NCBI GenBank assembly: GCA_047621305.1
Contig: JBLHNB010000007.1
Coordinates: 1-64,000 of the forward strand
Origin: Colwellia_A sp047621305
GTDB lineage: Bacteria; Pseudomonadota; Gammaproteobacteria; Enterobacterales; Alteromonadaceae
Reading direction: 5' to 3'
Length of the DNA stretch: 64,000 bases
Made by a program: the position numbers and the translations under genes. Below, one piece after another: positions 45,769 to 54,987 of this stretch (the first letter of the stretch is position 1; each line of letters begins with the position of its first letter). Under the pieces are notes generated by a model. It was not told where the DNA came from. It was given only the letters and a program-made list of their open reading frames with translations, and made no database searches.

Positions 45769-47145
45769 TTACTTAGAATAAAAACGCGTTGTTTTACTTA
45801 GCAGTACATCAGGGACTGTGATTGCTGAGATAACAAAGGTGACATTGGATATTCTCGCTTTTATATCTTGGGCAGATAACGTTAAAGTGACAGGGATATT
45901 TATAGCCTCGCTGGCATTGACGGAAATCGCATCGGGCAATTTTAATGCGGCTTGGTTATTGCCATCCATTTTGATTGAATAATCTTGTCTGAGTTGTGAT
46001 TTATTGGTGATTTTGATTAAGTAGGTATTTGAGACGTTATCATTAAAGTCAAGTTGATATAGAGCGTTACGATCCCTAGAAATAGATACCTCCAGGGGGA
46101 TGCGGCTAGTGATGGTATTAACCATTAAAGCAATAAATACTATCGATAAACTGGCGTAACCGAGGATCTTCCCTCTAAATAAGCGTGTCTTTTCACCTGA
46201 AAGATTATTTTCACTGGTATAACTGATTAATCCTTTAGGGTACTTAAAATTTTGCATCGTTTGATCGCAGGCGTCAACACAAGCACCACAGTTAATGCAT
46301 TCATATTGTAAACCATTGCGAATATCGATACCGGCGGGGCAAACATCCACACACAGATTGCAATCAACACAATCGCCTAGGTTAGTATTGTCTTCATTAC
46401 GTTTACGCACACCTCGGGTTTCACCGCGTTTTTTGTCATAAGCCACCAAGAAGGTATTTTGATCGAACATTGCCGATTGAAAACGTGAATATGGGCACAT
46501 ATAAATACACATTTTCTCTCTTAACCAACCTGCGTTGCCATAAGTACATAAAGTAAAAAATGCTATCCAGCCAGTAATTGTGTCGCTGCAGTTGAGTGTG
46601 AGTAAATCACTATAAAGCTGTGCTGCGGGGGAAAAGTAACTGATAAAACATGCTGCAGTGAGTAGTGACATCAGTAACCAAACACTATGTTTTGCGGTCT
46701 TTCTGATGATTTTATTTATTGATATTTGCCTTTGATCAAGCTTTATCCTTTGATTACGCGTACCTTCTATTTTCTCTTCAACCCATATATAGGTGAACAT
46801 CCACACCGTTTGCGGACATAGATAACCACACCAAATACGACCTAACCAAGTGGTAATAAAAAATAATAAAAAGCAGCCAACAACCAGTAATAGGGCTAGT
46901 AAGGTCAAATCTTGCGGGAAGAAGGTTTGCGAAAATATTCGAAACTGCTGAGTATCTATATCTAACAATATGGCTTGTTGTCCTTGATATTCCAACCAAG
47001 GTAAAAGTAAAAACAGCGATATAAAAATAAAACCAGTGAATTTACGTATACGTTGATATTTTCCTTTCTGCTTTCTTACATAAACTGGACTGTCGTTTTT
47101 GTAAGGTTTAATAATGAGGTCTTCGTCTTTAAAATTGTATTTCAT
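45769..47145 (-). CDS. ccoG: Cytochrome c oxidase accessory protein CcoG
   Basis: A 458-residue polyferredoxin-like membrane protein of the CcoG/RdxA/FixG family, involved in copper delivery (Cu2+ reduction) for cbb3 oxidase assembly. Four or five membrane spans lie before residue 210. WCGYLCPQTVWMF is the family signature. Two [4Fe-4S] clusters are carried by CVDCNLCVDVCPAG and CINCGACVDACDQ. A final membrane span and an Ig-like periplasmic C-terminal domain follow. No ccoNOPQ genes are beside it. Upstream lie a putative sigma-54 promoter and palindromes shared with the neighbouring activator gene. Confidence 0.93.
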   Translation of the reverse strand: MKYNFKDEDLIIKPYKNDSPVYVRKQKGKYQRIRKFTGFIFISLFLLLPWLEYQGQQAILLDIDTQQFRIFSQTFFPQDLTLLALLLVVGCFLLFFITTWLGRIWCGYLCPQTVWMFTYIWVEEKIEGTRNQRIKLDQRQISINKIIRKTAKHSVWLLMSLLTAACFISYFSPAAQLYSDLLTLNCSDTITGWIAFFTLCTYGNAGWLREKMCIYMCPYSRFQSAMFDQNTFLVAYDKKRGETRGVRKRNEDNTNLGDCVDCNLCVDVCPAGIDIRNGLQYECINCGACVDACDQTMQNFKYPKGLISYTSENNLSGEKTRLFRGKILGYASLSIVFIALMVNTITSRIPLEVSISRDRNALYQLDFNDNVSNTYLIKITNKSQLRQDYSIKMDGNNQAALKLPDAISVNASEAINIPVTLTLSAQDIKARISNVTFVISAITVPDVLLSKTTRFYSK

Positions 47146-47180
47146 TTACAGCAACAGCTAATTGAACTTACCGCCGTTAC

Positions 47181-47197
47181 TGCAAAATAGACACCAA
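47181..47197 (-). promoter_or_regulatory. Putative sigma-54 (-24/-12) promoter of ccoG
   Basis: On the minus strand TTGGTGTCTATTTTGCA has GG and GC separated by exactly 10 bases and the TTGCA of a -12 element, as in TGGCAC-N5-TTGC. It lies 36-52 bases upstream of the ccoG start. The -24 part matches the consensus only at TGG. Confidence 0.55.
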
Positions 47198-47260
47198 CAC
47201 TTAAAATAACTTAACCGGATGTAATATAAGGCTTTATTAAATTAAAAGTAAATACAAGGG

Positions 47261-47292
47261 CACGGTATATCGTGCATGAACGATATACCGTG
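47261..47292. promoter_or_regulatory. Paired palindromes, candidate enhancer sites for the sigma-54 activator
   Basis: CACGGTATATCGTG (47261-47274) and AACGATATACCGTG (47279-47292) are each near-palindromes and together make a 13-bp inverted repeat. They lie about 65-110 bases upstream of the -24 element of the ccoG promoter, where sigma-54 activators bind. The same motif, CCACGATATATCGTGG, lies in front of the activator gene. As a hairpin it could also terminate the activator transcript. Confidence 0.5.
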
Positions 47293-47314
47293 TTCTAGTA
47301 AATGCTGAATGTCA

Positions 47315-48739
47315 TTAGTTAGGGCGTATAATCGCCAATTTTTTCATTTTTGAACGTAGTGTACTGTCGGCTAACTTCAATACTTTTGCGGCGCCATTGT
47401 TACCGCCTATTTGCCATTTACAGGCTTTTAAAACCGTTTCAATATGTTGTTTTTCGTTAGATGATAACGACTCGATATTCATCTTGCCCGGTTTTTTAAA
47501 GGGAAACTGCTGTTTAATGTCTAAAATATTCGTTTTTGCTAAGATGATTTCCCGTTCTAATATATTTTGCAATTCACGAATATTACCTGGCCAGTCATAC
47601 GATTTAAGTGCTGTTAAGCTCTTATTACTAATCGCTTCAATATTTTTGCCCAATTTCTTGTTTAGTTTACTGATAATCACCTGACACAATGGCGAAATAT
47701 CTTCGGGGCGCTCTCTTAACGCGGGAATTTTAACGGGAAAAACGTTAAGTCGATAATAAAGATCCATGCGAAATAAACCCTGTTCTATCATCGCCTCTAA
47801 ATTACGATTGGTTGCAGCTATGATTCGAATATCAACGTTAAGGGTTTTATTGCCACCAACCCGTTCAAATTCTTGCTCTTGTAATACTCGTAATAGTTTA
47901 CTTTGTGCGGCAAGTGATAGTTCGCCAATCTCATCTAAGAATAAGGTGCCGTTATCGGCTAATTCAAAACGGCCTTTACGGCGCTCAGTAGCCCCGGTAA
48001 AGGCGCCTCTTTCATGACCAAACAGTTCAGACTCTAATAAACTCGGTGTAAATGCGGCACAATTAACTTTTACTAAGGGTGATCCTTCTCTATGACTTAA
48101 AGCATGCAAATTACGGGCGACTAGTTCTTTACCTGTACCATTTTCACCAAGGATTAATACGGTGCTGTCAGTTTTGGCGACAAGATTAATTTGCGCTAAC
48201 ATTTCTTTGAGAGATTGGCTTTCACCGACGAGTCCTGATACTGAAAACACTTGTGCAAGTTCACTTTGTAAATAGGTATTTTCAGCTTTTAATTGTTCGG
48301 TCAATTTTTGAATATTCTGCAAGGCAGTACGTAGTTCACGTTCGGTTTGCTGTTGTTGACTAACATCTCTAAATATCGCGACAGCACCCATAATATTTCC
48401 ATCTTTAAAAACAGCTGTGGTGGTATATTCTACTGGGAAACTACTACCATCTTTTCGCCAAAAAACTTCGCCACTAACCTGTCGAGCAATACCATCTTGT
48501 GCGGTATTATAAATTTTACAATCATGGGCTGGGTAACTAGTGCCATCAGCATGGCTATGGTGGTGATATTGATGGATGTTTTTGCCCAACAATTCTGCCG
48601 CTTGCCAGCCCGTCATTTTTTCGGCAGCGGGATTTATAAAGATGGCTTTACCTTGGGGGTCAAAGCCATAAATACCTTCACCCACTGAGTTGAGTAGTAG
48701 TTCTGAGTCAGCAAGAAATTGTTTAATTGTGTTGTTCAT
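47315..48739 (-). CDS. PAS-domain sigma-54-dependent transcriptional activator
   Basis: A 474-residue enhancer-binding protein. I start at the ATG at 48739 (MNNTIKQFLADSELLLNSVG); an upstream extension to 48793 runs through a perfect palindrome and has no ribosome binding site. Residues about 5-125 form a PAS sensor (GEGIYGFDPQGKAIFINPAA, EVFWRKDGSSFPVEYT). A coiled linker leads to the AAA+ domain with Walker A GENGTGKELVA, GAFTGA (sigma-54 contact) and the Walker B region GTLFLDEIGEL. The C-terminal Fis-like helix-turn-helix is GGNNGAAKVLKLADSTLRSK. The PAS domain could sense a small ligand or redox state. A likely target is ccoG next door. Confidence 0.9.
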   Translation of the reverse strand: MNNTIKQFLADSELLLNSVGEGIYGFDPQGKAIFINPAAEKMTGWQAAELLGKNIHQYHHHSHADGTSYPAHDCKIYNTAQDGIARQVSGEVFWRKDGSSFPVEYTTTAVFKDGNIMGAVAIFRDVSQQQQTERELRTALQNIQKLTEQLKAENTYLQSELAQVFSVSGLVGESQSLKEMLAQINLVAKTDSTVLILGENGTGKELVARNLHALSHREGSPLVKVNCAAFTPSLLESELFGHERGAFTGATERRKGRFELADNGTLFLDEIGELSLAAQSKLLRVLQEQEFERVGGNKTLNVDIRIIAATNRNLEAMIEQGLFRMDLYYRLNVFPVKIPALRERPEDISPLCQVIISKLNKKLGKNIEAISNKSLTALKSYDWPGNIRELQNILEREIILAKTNILDIKQQFPFKKPGKMNIESLSSNEKQHIETVLKACKWQIGGNNGAAKVLKLADSTLRSKMKKLAIIRPN

Positions 48740-48759
48740 TATACTGTCTGCTTTATTAG

Positions 48760-48775
48760 CCACGATATATCGTGG
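48760..48775. promoter_or_regulatory. Perfect palindrome upstream of the sigma-54 activator gene
   Basis: CCACGATATATCGTGG is a 16-base perfect palindrome 21 bases upstream of the chosen ATG, matching the paired sites in front of ccoG. This position suggests autoregulation. Confidence 0.5.
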
Positions 48776-48939
48776 AAGCATTGTGAGCGACAAAAAGTAA
48801 TTTATCCAGCGTTATAAAATAATATTAATCTGAGGTTAATGGAGGCTGGCACATTTATGACGTTAACTGCATAATAAATGTATTATCATGTGCGCTATAC
48901 GTACAAATTAACACGTTTTTGGCTAATGCAGAATAATTT

Positions 48940-50484
48940 TTAGCTTCTCAATACCTCTTGAAAATCAGTTATAGCTTGCTTGTGATCCTCAGCTTCCGTA
49001 ACAGCAGTAACAACAGCAATGCCATCGACGCCAGTTTGTGAAACTTCGCTGACACGACTTAAATTAATACCGCCAATAGCGACCACAGGAATATCGGTTG
49101 CTAACGTTAACAAGTGCTTTAAGTTTTCAACGCCTTGAATTTGTCCGGTCATATCTTTTGTTTTGGTTGGGAATATTGCGCCGACGGCAAGATATGAAGG
49201 TTTAAGCTGCTGTGCCAATAAAAATTCATAACAACCGTGTGTACTAATACCTAGCCGTAAACCTGCTTGTTGAATAACCGCTAAATCTGCATCATGTAAA
49301 TCTTCTTGACCAATATGCACACCGTAAGCACCATGTTTAATGGCAAGTTGCCAGTAATCGTTGATGAATAATCGCGTATCATAGTCTCGACTTATATCGA
49401 CAGCCTCAGCAATTATTTGCTCTAATTCGCGGGTGGTTTTATTTTTTAATCTTAACTGGATGATGTTTAAATTTAGTGGCAATAAACGTTTTAACCATGC
49501 AATTGAATCAACTACCGGATATAAACCTAACCTTTCGCTTAAAAATAAAGATGGGAAAGCGGGTAAGCTTGCGTATTGCCGATTCAGTGCGGAACATACC
49601 TTGGGGAAATAAACCGGATTTTGTGGCCAAGTTGTTTGTTCAAAAGCGCCGTAATAATCATTTTTTTCTAGATGAGCCGAAAGACCTTGATTAATGAAAG
49701 CTTTGGTTAAGGTAAAGGCATCCCTTAATAAATAACCATGCGCTAAAAATGCTGATAATGCAGAGGCAAATGAGCAACCTCCGCCATGGCTACAATGAGT
49801 CGTAATACGTGGCGAGTGTAACTGATATTCAATAAGTTCACGGTCATCAATATCGAGTGTATGCAAACAGTAGTCTGTACTGAACTCATCATCAGCATGG
49901 CCACCTTTAATAATGACACTATTTACACCAAAATTAAGCAGCTGTTGCGCTTGAATTTTTACATTGGCGCTATCATTATCACTGAAATATCGTGCCTCTA
50001 ATAAATTAGGGGTTAACAGATCACACACAGCAAATAATGGTCGTAAGTCATCACGAGTAAGTGTTGAAAATTTGCCGCCAACACTTGCTTGGCCAACAGG
50101 ATCATAAATCACTTGTAGCTTTGATTGTAATTTAGCGTGTGGCTTAGGTTGTTGTTTGAACTGTTGCTGCGATAATTGTTTTTTCAAAAGGTTAATCGTG
50201 GCGACTAACCAATTCACTTGTTCGAGATTAACGAGTAAACCAATTTTTATCACCACAGGGGGTTTATCAAGGATCAGTGCAGCTACTTGCTGTTGTAATA
50301 TATCAATGGCAGTCGGGTTAATTGAAATTAATGATGTGGAATTTTGTACCGTATTGGCGGTAATTAAATGACAAACCTCTACATCTAAGCGATGACCCGT
50401 TTTAATATCTGCGGCTATGCCTGCACCACCTGAACAATCGGCACCAGAAATGGTCCAGATGATCGGTTTTTTAAGATTTTTCAT
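48940..50484 (-). CDS. thiDE: Fused HMP-P kinase / thiamine-phosphate synthase (ThiD-ThiE)
   Basis: A 514-residue bifunctional enzyme. Residues about 1-270 are ThiD (hydroxymethylpyrimidine phosphate kinase): WTISGADCSGGAGIAADIKT near the N terminus, then VIIKGGHADD and HCSHGGGCSFASALSAFLAH. Residues about 305-514 are ThiE: LYPVVDSIAWLKRLLPLNLN, VHIGQEDL, GISTHGCYE, LAVGAIFPTKTKD and VAIGGINLSRV. It kinases HMP-P and couples it with the thiazole phosphate to form thiamine phosphate. It is the last gene of the operon, one base after thiG. Confidence 0.93.
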   Translation of the reverse strand: MKNLKKPIIWTISGADCSGGAGIAADIKTGHRLDVEVCHLITANTVQNSTSLISINPTAIDILQQQVAALILDKPPVVIKIGLLVNLEQVNWLVATINLLKKQLSQQQFKQQPKPHAKLQSKLQVIYDPVGQASVGGKFSTLTRDDLRPLFAVCDLLTPNLLEARYFSDNDSANVKIQAQQLLNFGVNSVIIKGGHADDEFSTDYCLHTLDIDDRELIEYQLHSPRITTHCSHGGGCSFASALSAFLAHGYLLRDAFTLTKAFINQGLSAHLEKNDYYGAFEQTTWPQNPVYFPKVCSALNRQYASLPAFPSLFLSERLGLYPVVDSIAWLKRLLPLNLNIIQLRLKNKTTRELEQIIAEAVDISRDYDTRLFINDYWQLAIKHGAYGVHIGQEDLHDADLAVIQQAGLRLGISTHGCYEFLLAQQLKPSYLAVGAIFPTKTKDMTGQIQGVENLKHLLTLATDIPVVAIGGINLSRVSEVSQTGVDGIAVVTAVTEAEDHKQAITDFQEVLRS

Positions 50485-50485
50485 A

Positions 50486-51289
50486 TTAGTTCACGCCAGG
50501 TTGATGCCAAAATGGCGTATCTAAGGTAGGTGTGCTGGGATGAGCGGTTTGTCTTTGCTGCATAATACCCGCAACATAACCTTGTTCACCGGCGTTGAGC
50601 GCTGTTGCAAAAGCTTTAGCCATCAACACGGGATTATCAGCCAACGCCACCGCACTATTGAGTAATACACCGTCGTAACCCATTTCCATCGCGATACAGG
50701 CATCTGAAGGTTTACCTATGCCGGCATCTAAAATTAACGTTGCGTGCGGTAAGCGTAAACGAATTGTTTCAAGGTTGTAGGGATTCATCAAACCTTTCCC
50801 GGTGCCGATAGGAGATGCCCACGGCATAATAACCTGACAACCTAAGTCATATAAGCGTTGGCATAATACTAAGTCATCCGTGCAATAGGGTAATACTTTA
50901 AAACCCTCTTTAATTAATTGTGCGCTGGCGTCAAGCAACTCAATAGGATCTGGCTGCAGATTATAATCATCGCCAATGACTTCCAGTTTTATCCAATCCG
51001 TTTGGAAAATTTCACGGCTCATCTGCGCGAGCGTAACCGCTTCTTTAGCCGTTTTACAGCCAGCGGTATTCGGTAGTAGATGTCCTTGGCACTGTTCGAC
51101 AATTTCTTGAATATATTGCCAAATTTTAGCGCCAGATTTATCGGCAGGATTTTGTCTTTTTAGCGATAAGGTCACTACTTGTGAATGACTCGCTAATATT
51201 GCCTGTTTCATTATTTCTGGAGAAGGATATAGCGCACTGCCAATCAATAATCGACTTTTTAATACTTGACCATAAATAGTTAGAGACAT
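50486..51289 (-). CDS. thiG: Thiazole synthase
   Basis: A 267-residue TIM-barrel enzyme that forms the thiazole phosphate of thiamine from DXP, dehydroglycine and ThiS-thiocarboxylate. Visible motifs are SRLLIGSALYPSPEIM, HLLPNTAGCKTAKEAV, WIKLEVIGDDYNLQPD, VIMPWASPIGTGKGLMNP and LDAGIGKPSDACIAMEMGYD. The length is normal. It is tightly packed between thiS (2-base gap) and thiDE. Confidence 0.95.
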   Translation of the reverse strand: MSLTIYGQVLKSRLLIGSALYPSPEIMKQAILASHSQVVTLSLKRQNPADKSGAKIWQYIQEIVEQCQGHLLPNTAGCKTAKEAVTLAQMSREIFQTDWIKLEVIGDDYNLQPDPIELLDASAQLIKEGFKVLPYCTDDLVLCQRLYDLGCQVIMPWASPIGTGKGLMNPYNLETIRLRLPHATLILDAGIGKPSDACIAMEMGYDGVLLNSAVALADNPVLMAKAFATALNAGEQGYVAGIMQQRQTAHPSTPTLDTPFWHQPGVN

Positions 51290-51291
51290 GA

Positions 51292-51513
51292 TCAGCCACC
51301 TACAATGGGAAATAAAACATCAATACTATCGTTAGCCTGCAACAGCGTATTGCTATAACTGTCTTTACCGACAAAGTCACCGTTTATAGCAACGGCAAAA
51401 CTGCTTTTGGTTTGGTTATCATGCAAAAATAGCGAAAGAGCTGTCGCCAATGTTGCTTGTTCTGGTTTGAGTACTTGCTCTTGACCATTAATGTATAGTT
51501 TCATTTTTTTCAC
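51292..51513 (-). CDS. thiS: Sulfur carrier protein ThiS
   Basis: A 73-residue ubiquitin-like sulfur carrier, ending in the required Gly-Gly (VLFPIVGG), whose C terminus is thiocarboxylated to donate sulfur to the thiazole. It starts at GTG 51513 or ATG 51504 (MKLYINGQEQ), overlapping the end of thiO by 16 or 26 bases. The overlap implies translational coupling. Confidence 0.92.
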   Translation of the reverse strand: MKKMKLYINGQEQVLKPEQATLATALSLFLHDNQTKSSFAVAINGDFVGKDSYSNTLLQANDSIDVLFPIVGG

Positions 51514-52642
51514 TTATCGGTAATAAATGTGAATAAGGATATTCACCGCTAATACTTGTACCCAACCGCATGTTGTTAACTAATTGCACTACTTGTTCAA
51601 GCACTACAGGGGCAATTAAAAAGCCATGACGATATAAGCCATTCACTTGAATTAAATGTTGTTCGGCGATGATTTTCGGTTGATTATCACTAAAAGCAGG
51701 ACGACATTGGCTGATATGTTGTCGAATATTAGCTTCTGCAAAACCGGGATGCACACTGTAAGCTGCGCTCAGTAACTCCATTGCCGAGCGAACAGTCATT
51801 GGTGAACTATCATCACTTTCAATTTCAGTAGCACCAACCACATAAAAGCCTTTTGTTTTTGGCGCTATATACAGCTGATACCTTGGATGCATTAAGCGTA
51901 TGGGTCGAGAGAGTTGCACGTCGGGTGAAAAAAGCTGAAATAATTCTCCGCGTACCGCCCTAAGATCTTTTAAAACGCTATTTTTATCGGCATTAACACC
52001 ACTACGCGCACCAATACCTCGACAATCAATGGTTAAATCAAACGTTCGCTGTTGTTGACGATTATCGCTGTTAAAACTAACGTTACTGGCGCTATTTGCC
52101 GATGAAATACTTGCCACCAAACATTCACTTAACCATTCAATATTTGCTTTTTCTAGTTGGTATTTTAATGCACTCAACAGTTTACGATTACCAATTTGTC
52201 CTTCCTCAGGCAAAAACATACCTTGGCTAAAGGAGCGACCAATTTCAGGTTCTAATTCGATAAGTTGTTGCCGATCAAGATGCTGGCATTGATGTTGTGA
52301 ATAATGATTTTGTAAATAACGAGCAAAACGACGATAGTCACCATGGTCTTGCTCGTGGCTAACCATTATTGCCCCTTGTTGTTGAAAAAAAGTATATTCA
52401 TCTAAAGTGGCTAATAATTTTGGCCATAACTTCAGTGAGATAAAACCCATTTCAACAATATTGGGCTCGCAGTGCATAGCTTCGCCCAAAGGTGTTAATA
52501 AACCGGCAGCGGCATAAGCAGCACTTTGATGGCCGGCTTTAGTATCTTTATCAAATAGCGTCACCTGATAACCCTGTCGATGTAATGACAAAGCAATGAG
52601 GCGACCCATAAGCCCTGCGCCAACAATAGCGATTGTTTTCAT
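51488..52642 (-). CDS. thiO: Glycine oxidase ThiO
   Basis: A 384-residue FAD-dependent amine oxidase (DAO family) that converts glycine to dehydroglycine for ThiG. The dinucleotide-binding N terminus is IAIVGAGLMGRLIALSLHRQ, then YAAAGLLTPLGEAM. The C-terminal HPRYQLYIAPKTKGFYVVGA and NGLYRHGFLIAPVV match the family. Use of ThiO rather than ThiH points to an aerobic route. It sits between thiC and thiS in the operon. Confidence 0.9.
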   Translation of the reverse strand: MKTIAIVGAGLMGRLIALSLHRQGYQVTLFDKDTKAGHQSAAYAAAGLLTPLGEAMHCEPNIVEMGFISLKLWPKLLATLDEYTFFQQQGAIMVSHEQDHGDYRRFARYLQNHYSQHQCQHLDRQQLIELEPEIGRSFSQGMFLPEEGQIGNRKLLSALKYQLEKANIEWLSECLVASISSANSASNVSFNSDNRQQQRTFDLTIDCRGIGARSGVNADKNSVLKDLRAVRGELFQLFSPDVQLSRPIRLMHPRYQLYIAPKTKGFYVVGATEIESDDSSPMTVRSAMELLSAAYSVHPGFAEANIRQHISQCRPAFSDNQPKIIAEQHLIQVNGLYRHGFLIAPVVLEQVVQLVNNMRLGTSISGEYPYSHLLPISEKNETIH

Positions 52643-52660
52643 AAAATCAGCAGATTTTAA

Positions 52661-54613
52661 TTATTTAACCACATGATAGATTTCGCTACCTGTGGCTTTA
52701 AATTCCGCTGATTTTTCTGCCATACCTTTTTCTATATTGTTTGCATCTAAAACAATGGTTTCATCAAGTAATTGAATTTCAATTATTTCACCTTTTTCAA
52801 GCTTAGCTGCATAATCACGAACCTCTTGTGAAATTTTCATTGAGCAAAACTTAGGTCCACACATAGAACAAAAGTGAGCTACTTTACCTGATTCTTGTGG
52901 TAGCGTTTCATCGTGATAGGCTTTGGCTGTTTCAGGGTCTAAACCAATATTGAATTGATCGTACCAGCGAAATTCAAAACGGGCTTTTGACATAGCATTG
53001 TCACGAATTTGCGAACCAGGATGTCCTTTGGCTAAATCACCCGCATGAGCTGCTATTTTGTAGGTAATTAAACCTTCTTTAACATCTTCTTTATTGGGTA
53101 AACCTAAGTGCTCTTTTGGTGTGACATAACAAAGCATGGCACAGCCGTACCAGCCAATATTTGCAGCACCAATACCAGACGTAATATGATCATAACCTGG
53201 CGCTATGTCAGTCGTGAGCGGGCCTAAAGTATAAAAAGGTGCTTCACCACAGTGTTTAAGTTGTTCTTCCATATTGGCTTTGATCATATGAAGTGGCACA
53301 TGACCTGGACCTTCAATAATCGTTTGCACATCATGTTGCCAAGCTATTTTAGTTAATTCGCCTAAGGTACGTAATTCGGCAAATTGTGCTTCATCGTTGG
53401 CATCAGCAACTGAGCCTGGACGTAAGCCATCACCTAATGAAAAAGAAACATCGTAAGCTTTTAATATTTCGCATATATCTTCAAAATGGGTATATAAGAA
53501 GTTTTCTTTATGGTGAGCCAAACACCACTTCGCCATAATTGAACCACCACGAGAAACAATGCCAGTAACACGTTTAGCGGTCATGGGTACATAACGAAGC
53601 AATACACCGGCGTGAATAGTGAAATAATCAACGCCTTGTTCTGCTTGTTCAATTAAAGTATCGCGGAATATTTCCCAAGTAAGGTCTTCGGCAACGCCAT
53701 TCACTTTCTCTAAGGCTTGATAGATAGGTACCGTACCAATAGGTACTGGCGAGTTACGTAAAATCCATTCGCGGGTTTCATGAATATTACGACCCGTTGA
53801 TAAATCCATTACGGTATCAGCGCCCCATTTTGCTGACCAGACAAGTTTTTCAACTTCTTCTTCAATAGAGGAAGTAACCGCAGAATTACCAATATTAGCG
53901 TTTACTTTAATTAAAAAATTACGCCCGATGATCATAGGTTCACATTCTGGGTGGTTAATGTTTACCGGAATAATAGCGCGGCCACGGGCTACTTCATCAC
54001 GAACAAACTCAGGTGTGATTTGCTCAGGGATGCTGGCACCAAAAGAATCGCCGGGATGTTGTAGTAATAGCGTTTCGTCTTTCACTTGTTCGCGTTTTAA
54101 ATTTTCACGAATAGCAATATATTCCATTTCAGGCGTAATAATGCCTTGGCGAGCATAATGCATTTGCGTGACGTTTTTGCCTTTTTTGGCAACGCGTATC
54201 TTAGGTAAATGCTCAAAACGAATGTTATCAACGCCTTCGTCGGCTAATCTTTGTTGGGCGTAGTGTGAACTGTTTGATTCTAAAAACGCGACATCACCGC
54301 GAGCATCAATCCAGCTTTCACGTAAACGAGGAATACCTTTATGCACATCAATATCGACGTTTTCATCGGTATAAAAACCTGAGGTATCGTAAACACAAAG
54401 CGGTTCATTTTTTACATAAACAGGGTTTTCTTCGTTACCATTTATTAGGGTATCTGAAAGAGTGATCTCACGCATACCGACTTGAATATCGTGAAGTGTG
54501 CCTTTTACGTAAACTTTCTTAGAATTTGGAAATGATTGATCAGAAACATTTTTTAAAAAAGCTTCTGCAGCAGCGCGTTTCTCACGTCTGTTTGGTTTAG
54601 CTGTGGTAGTCAT
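52661..54613 (-). CDS. thiC: Phosphomethylpyrimidine synthase
   Basis: A 650-residue radical-SAM enzyme that converts aminoimidazole ribotide to HMP phosphate. The iron-sulfur motif near the C terminus, HFCSMCGPKFCSMKIS (CxxCxxxxC), is present, as are NANIGNSAVTSSIEEEVEKL, DTVMDLSTGRNIHETREWIL and EGPGHVPLHMIKANMEEQL. The length is normal. It is the first gene of the thi operon, about 110 bases downstream of the TPP aptamer. Confidence 0.97.
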   Translation of the reverse strand: MTTTAKPNRREKRAAAEAFLKNVSDQSFPNSKKVYVKGTLHDIQVGMREITLSDTLINGNEENPVYVKNEPLCVYDTSGFYTDENVDIDVHKGIPRLRESWIDARGDVAFLESNSSHYAQQRLADEGVDNIRFEHLPKIRVAKKGKNVTQMHYARQGIITPEMEYIAIRENLKREQVKDETLLLQHPGDSFGASIPEQITPEFVRDEVARGRAIIPVNINHPECEPMIIGRNFLIKVNANIGNSAVTSSIEEEVEKLVWSAKWGADTVMDLSTGRNIHETREWILRNSPVPIGTVPIYQALEKVNGVAEDLTWEIFRDTLIEQAEQGVDYFTIHAGVLLRYVPMTAKRVTGIVSRGGSIMAKWCLAHHKENFLYTHFEDICEILKAYDVSFSLGDGLRPGSVADANDEAQFAELRTLGELTKIAWQHDVQTIIEGPGHVPLHMIKANMEEQLKHCGEAPFYTLGPLTTDIAPGYDHITSGIGAANIGWYGCAMLCYVTPKEHLGLPNKEDVKEGLITYKIAAHAGDLAKGHPGSQIRDNAMSKARFEFRWYDQFNIGLDPETAKAYHDETLPQESGKVAHFCSMCGPKFCSMKISQEVRDYAAKLEKGEIIEIQLLDETIVLDANNIEKGMAEKSAEFKATGSEIYHVVK

Positions 54614-54721
54614 ATTCTCTCACCTTTAGTTTTTAAAACAAGTATAAAAATAAGGCGGAGCTTTAGGGGGTATAAACGAGGAATATATATAACGCTTTGA
54701 TAAGCAATGTAAATATAATCT

Positions 54722-54803
54722 TTTGTTCCCTTCGCAGATGTTAATCTAATCAGGTTCTACGGATCCCGCTTTCGCGATCTCAGCCCTTTGGCACTCCGAC
54801 AAG
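54722..54803 (-). promoter_or_regulatory. TPP (THI-box) riboswitch
   Basis: On the minus strand GTCGGAGTGCC...GGGCTGAGATCGC...GATCCGTAGAACCTGATTAG, then TTAACATCTGCGAAGGGAAC. The sequences GGAGTGC, GGCTGAGA, AACCTGAT and GCGAAGGGA are the conserved parts of the TPP aptamer. It precedes thiC and presumably represses the thiC-O-S-G-DE operon when thiamine pyrophosphate is plentiful. Confidence 0.97.
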
Positions 54804-54832
54804 TTGCATTATAAAGAACATAACGCGAGCAG

Positions 54833-54862
54833 ATTCTAACGTGAACAATAAAAAGGGTGCAA
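54833..54862 (-). promoter_or_regulatory. Candidate sigma-70 promoter of the thi operon
   Basis: On the minus strand TTGCAC and TAGAAT are 18 bases apart, about 30 bases before the TPP aptamer. A TATAAT nearer the aptamer (about 54809-54814) is a possible alternative -10 element. Confidence 0.45.
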
Positions 54863-54987
54863 GCAATTATTTGTTTTAATATGATGAGGTAGAAATTGAT
54901 TAAGCATCCTCGCTAATAATTGTATCTACATTGTATATCGTATACGATTGTTGTAAGCATCAATAAAACAACAAAAAGAATAATTTT

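Noticed and set aside
47261..47292. Simple terminator of the sigma-54 activator gene
   Set aside because: The hairpin has no T tract, and each arm is itself a copy of the palindrome in front of the activator, so a protein-binding role fits better; dual use is not excluded.
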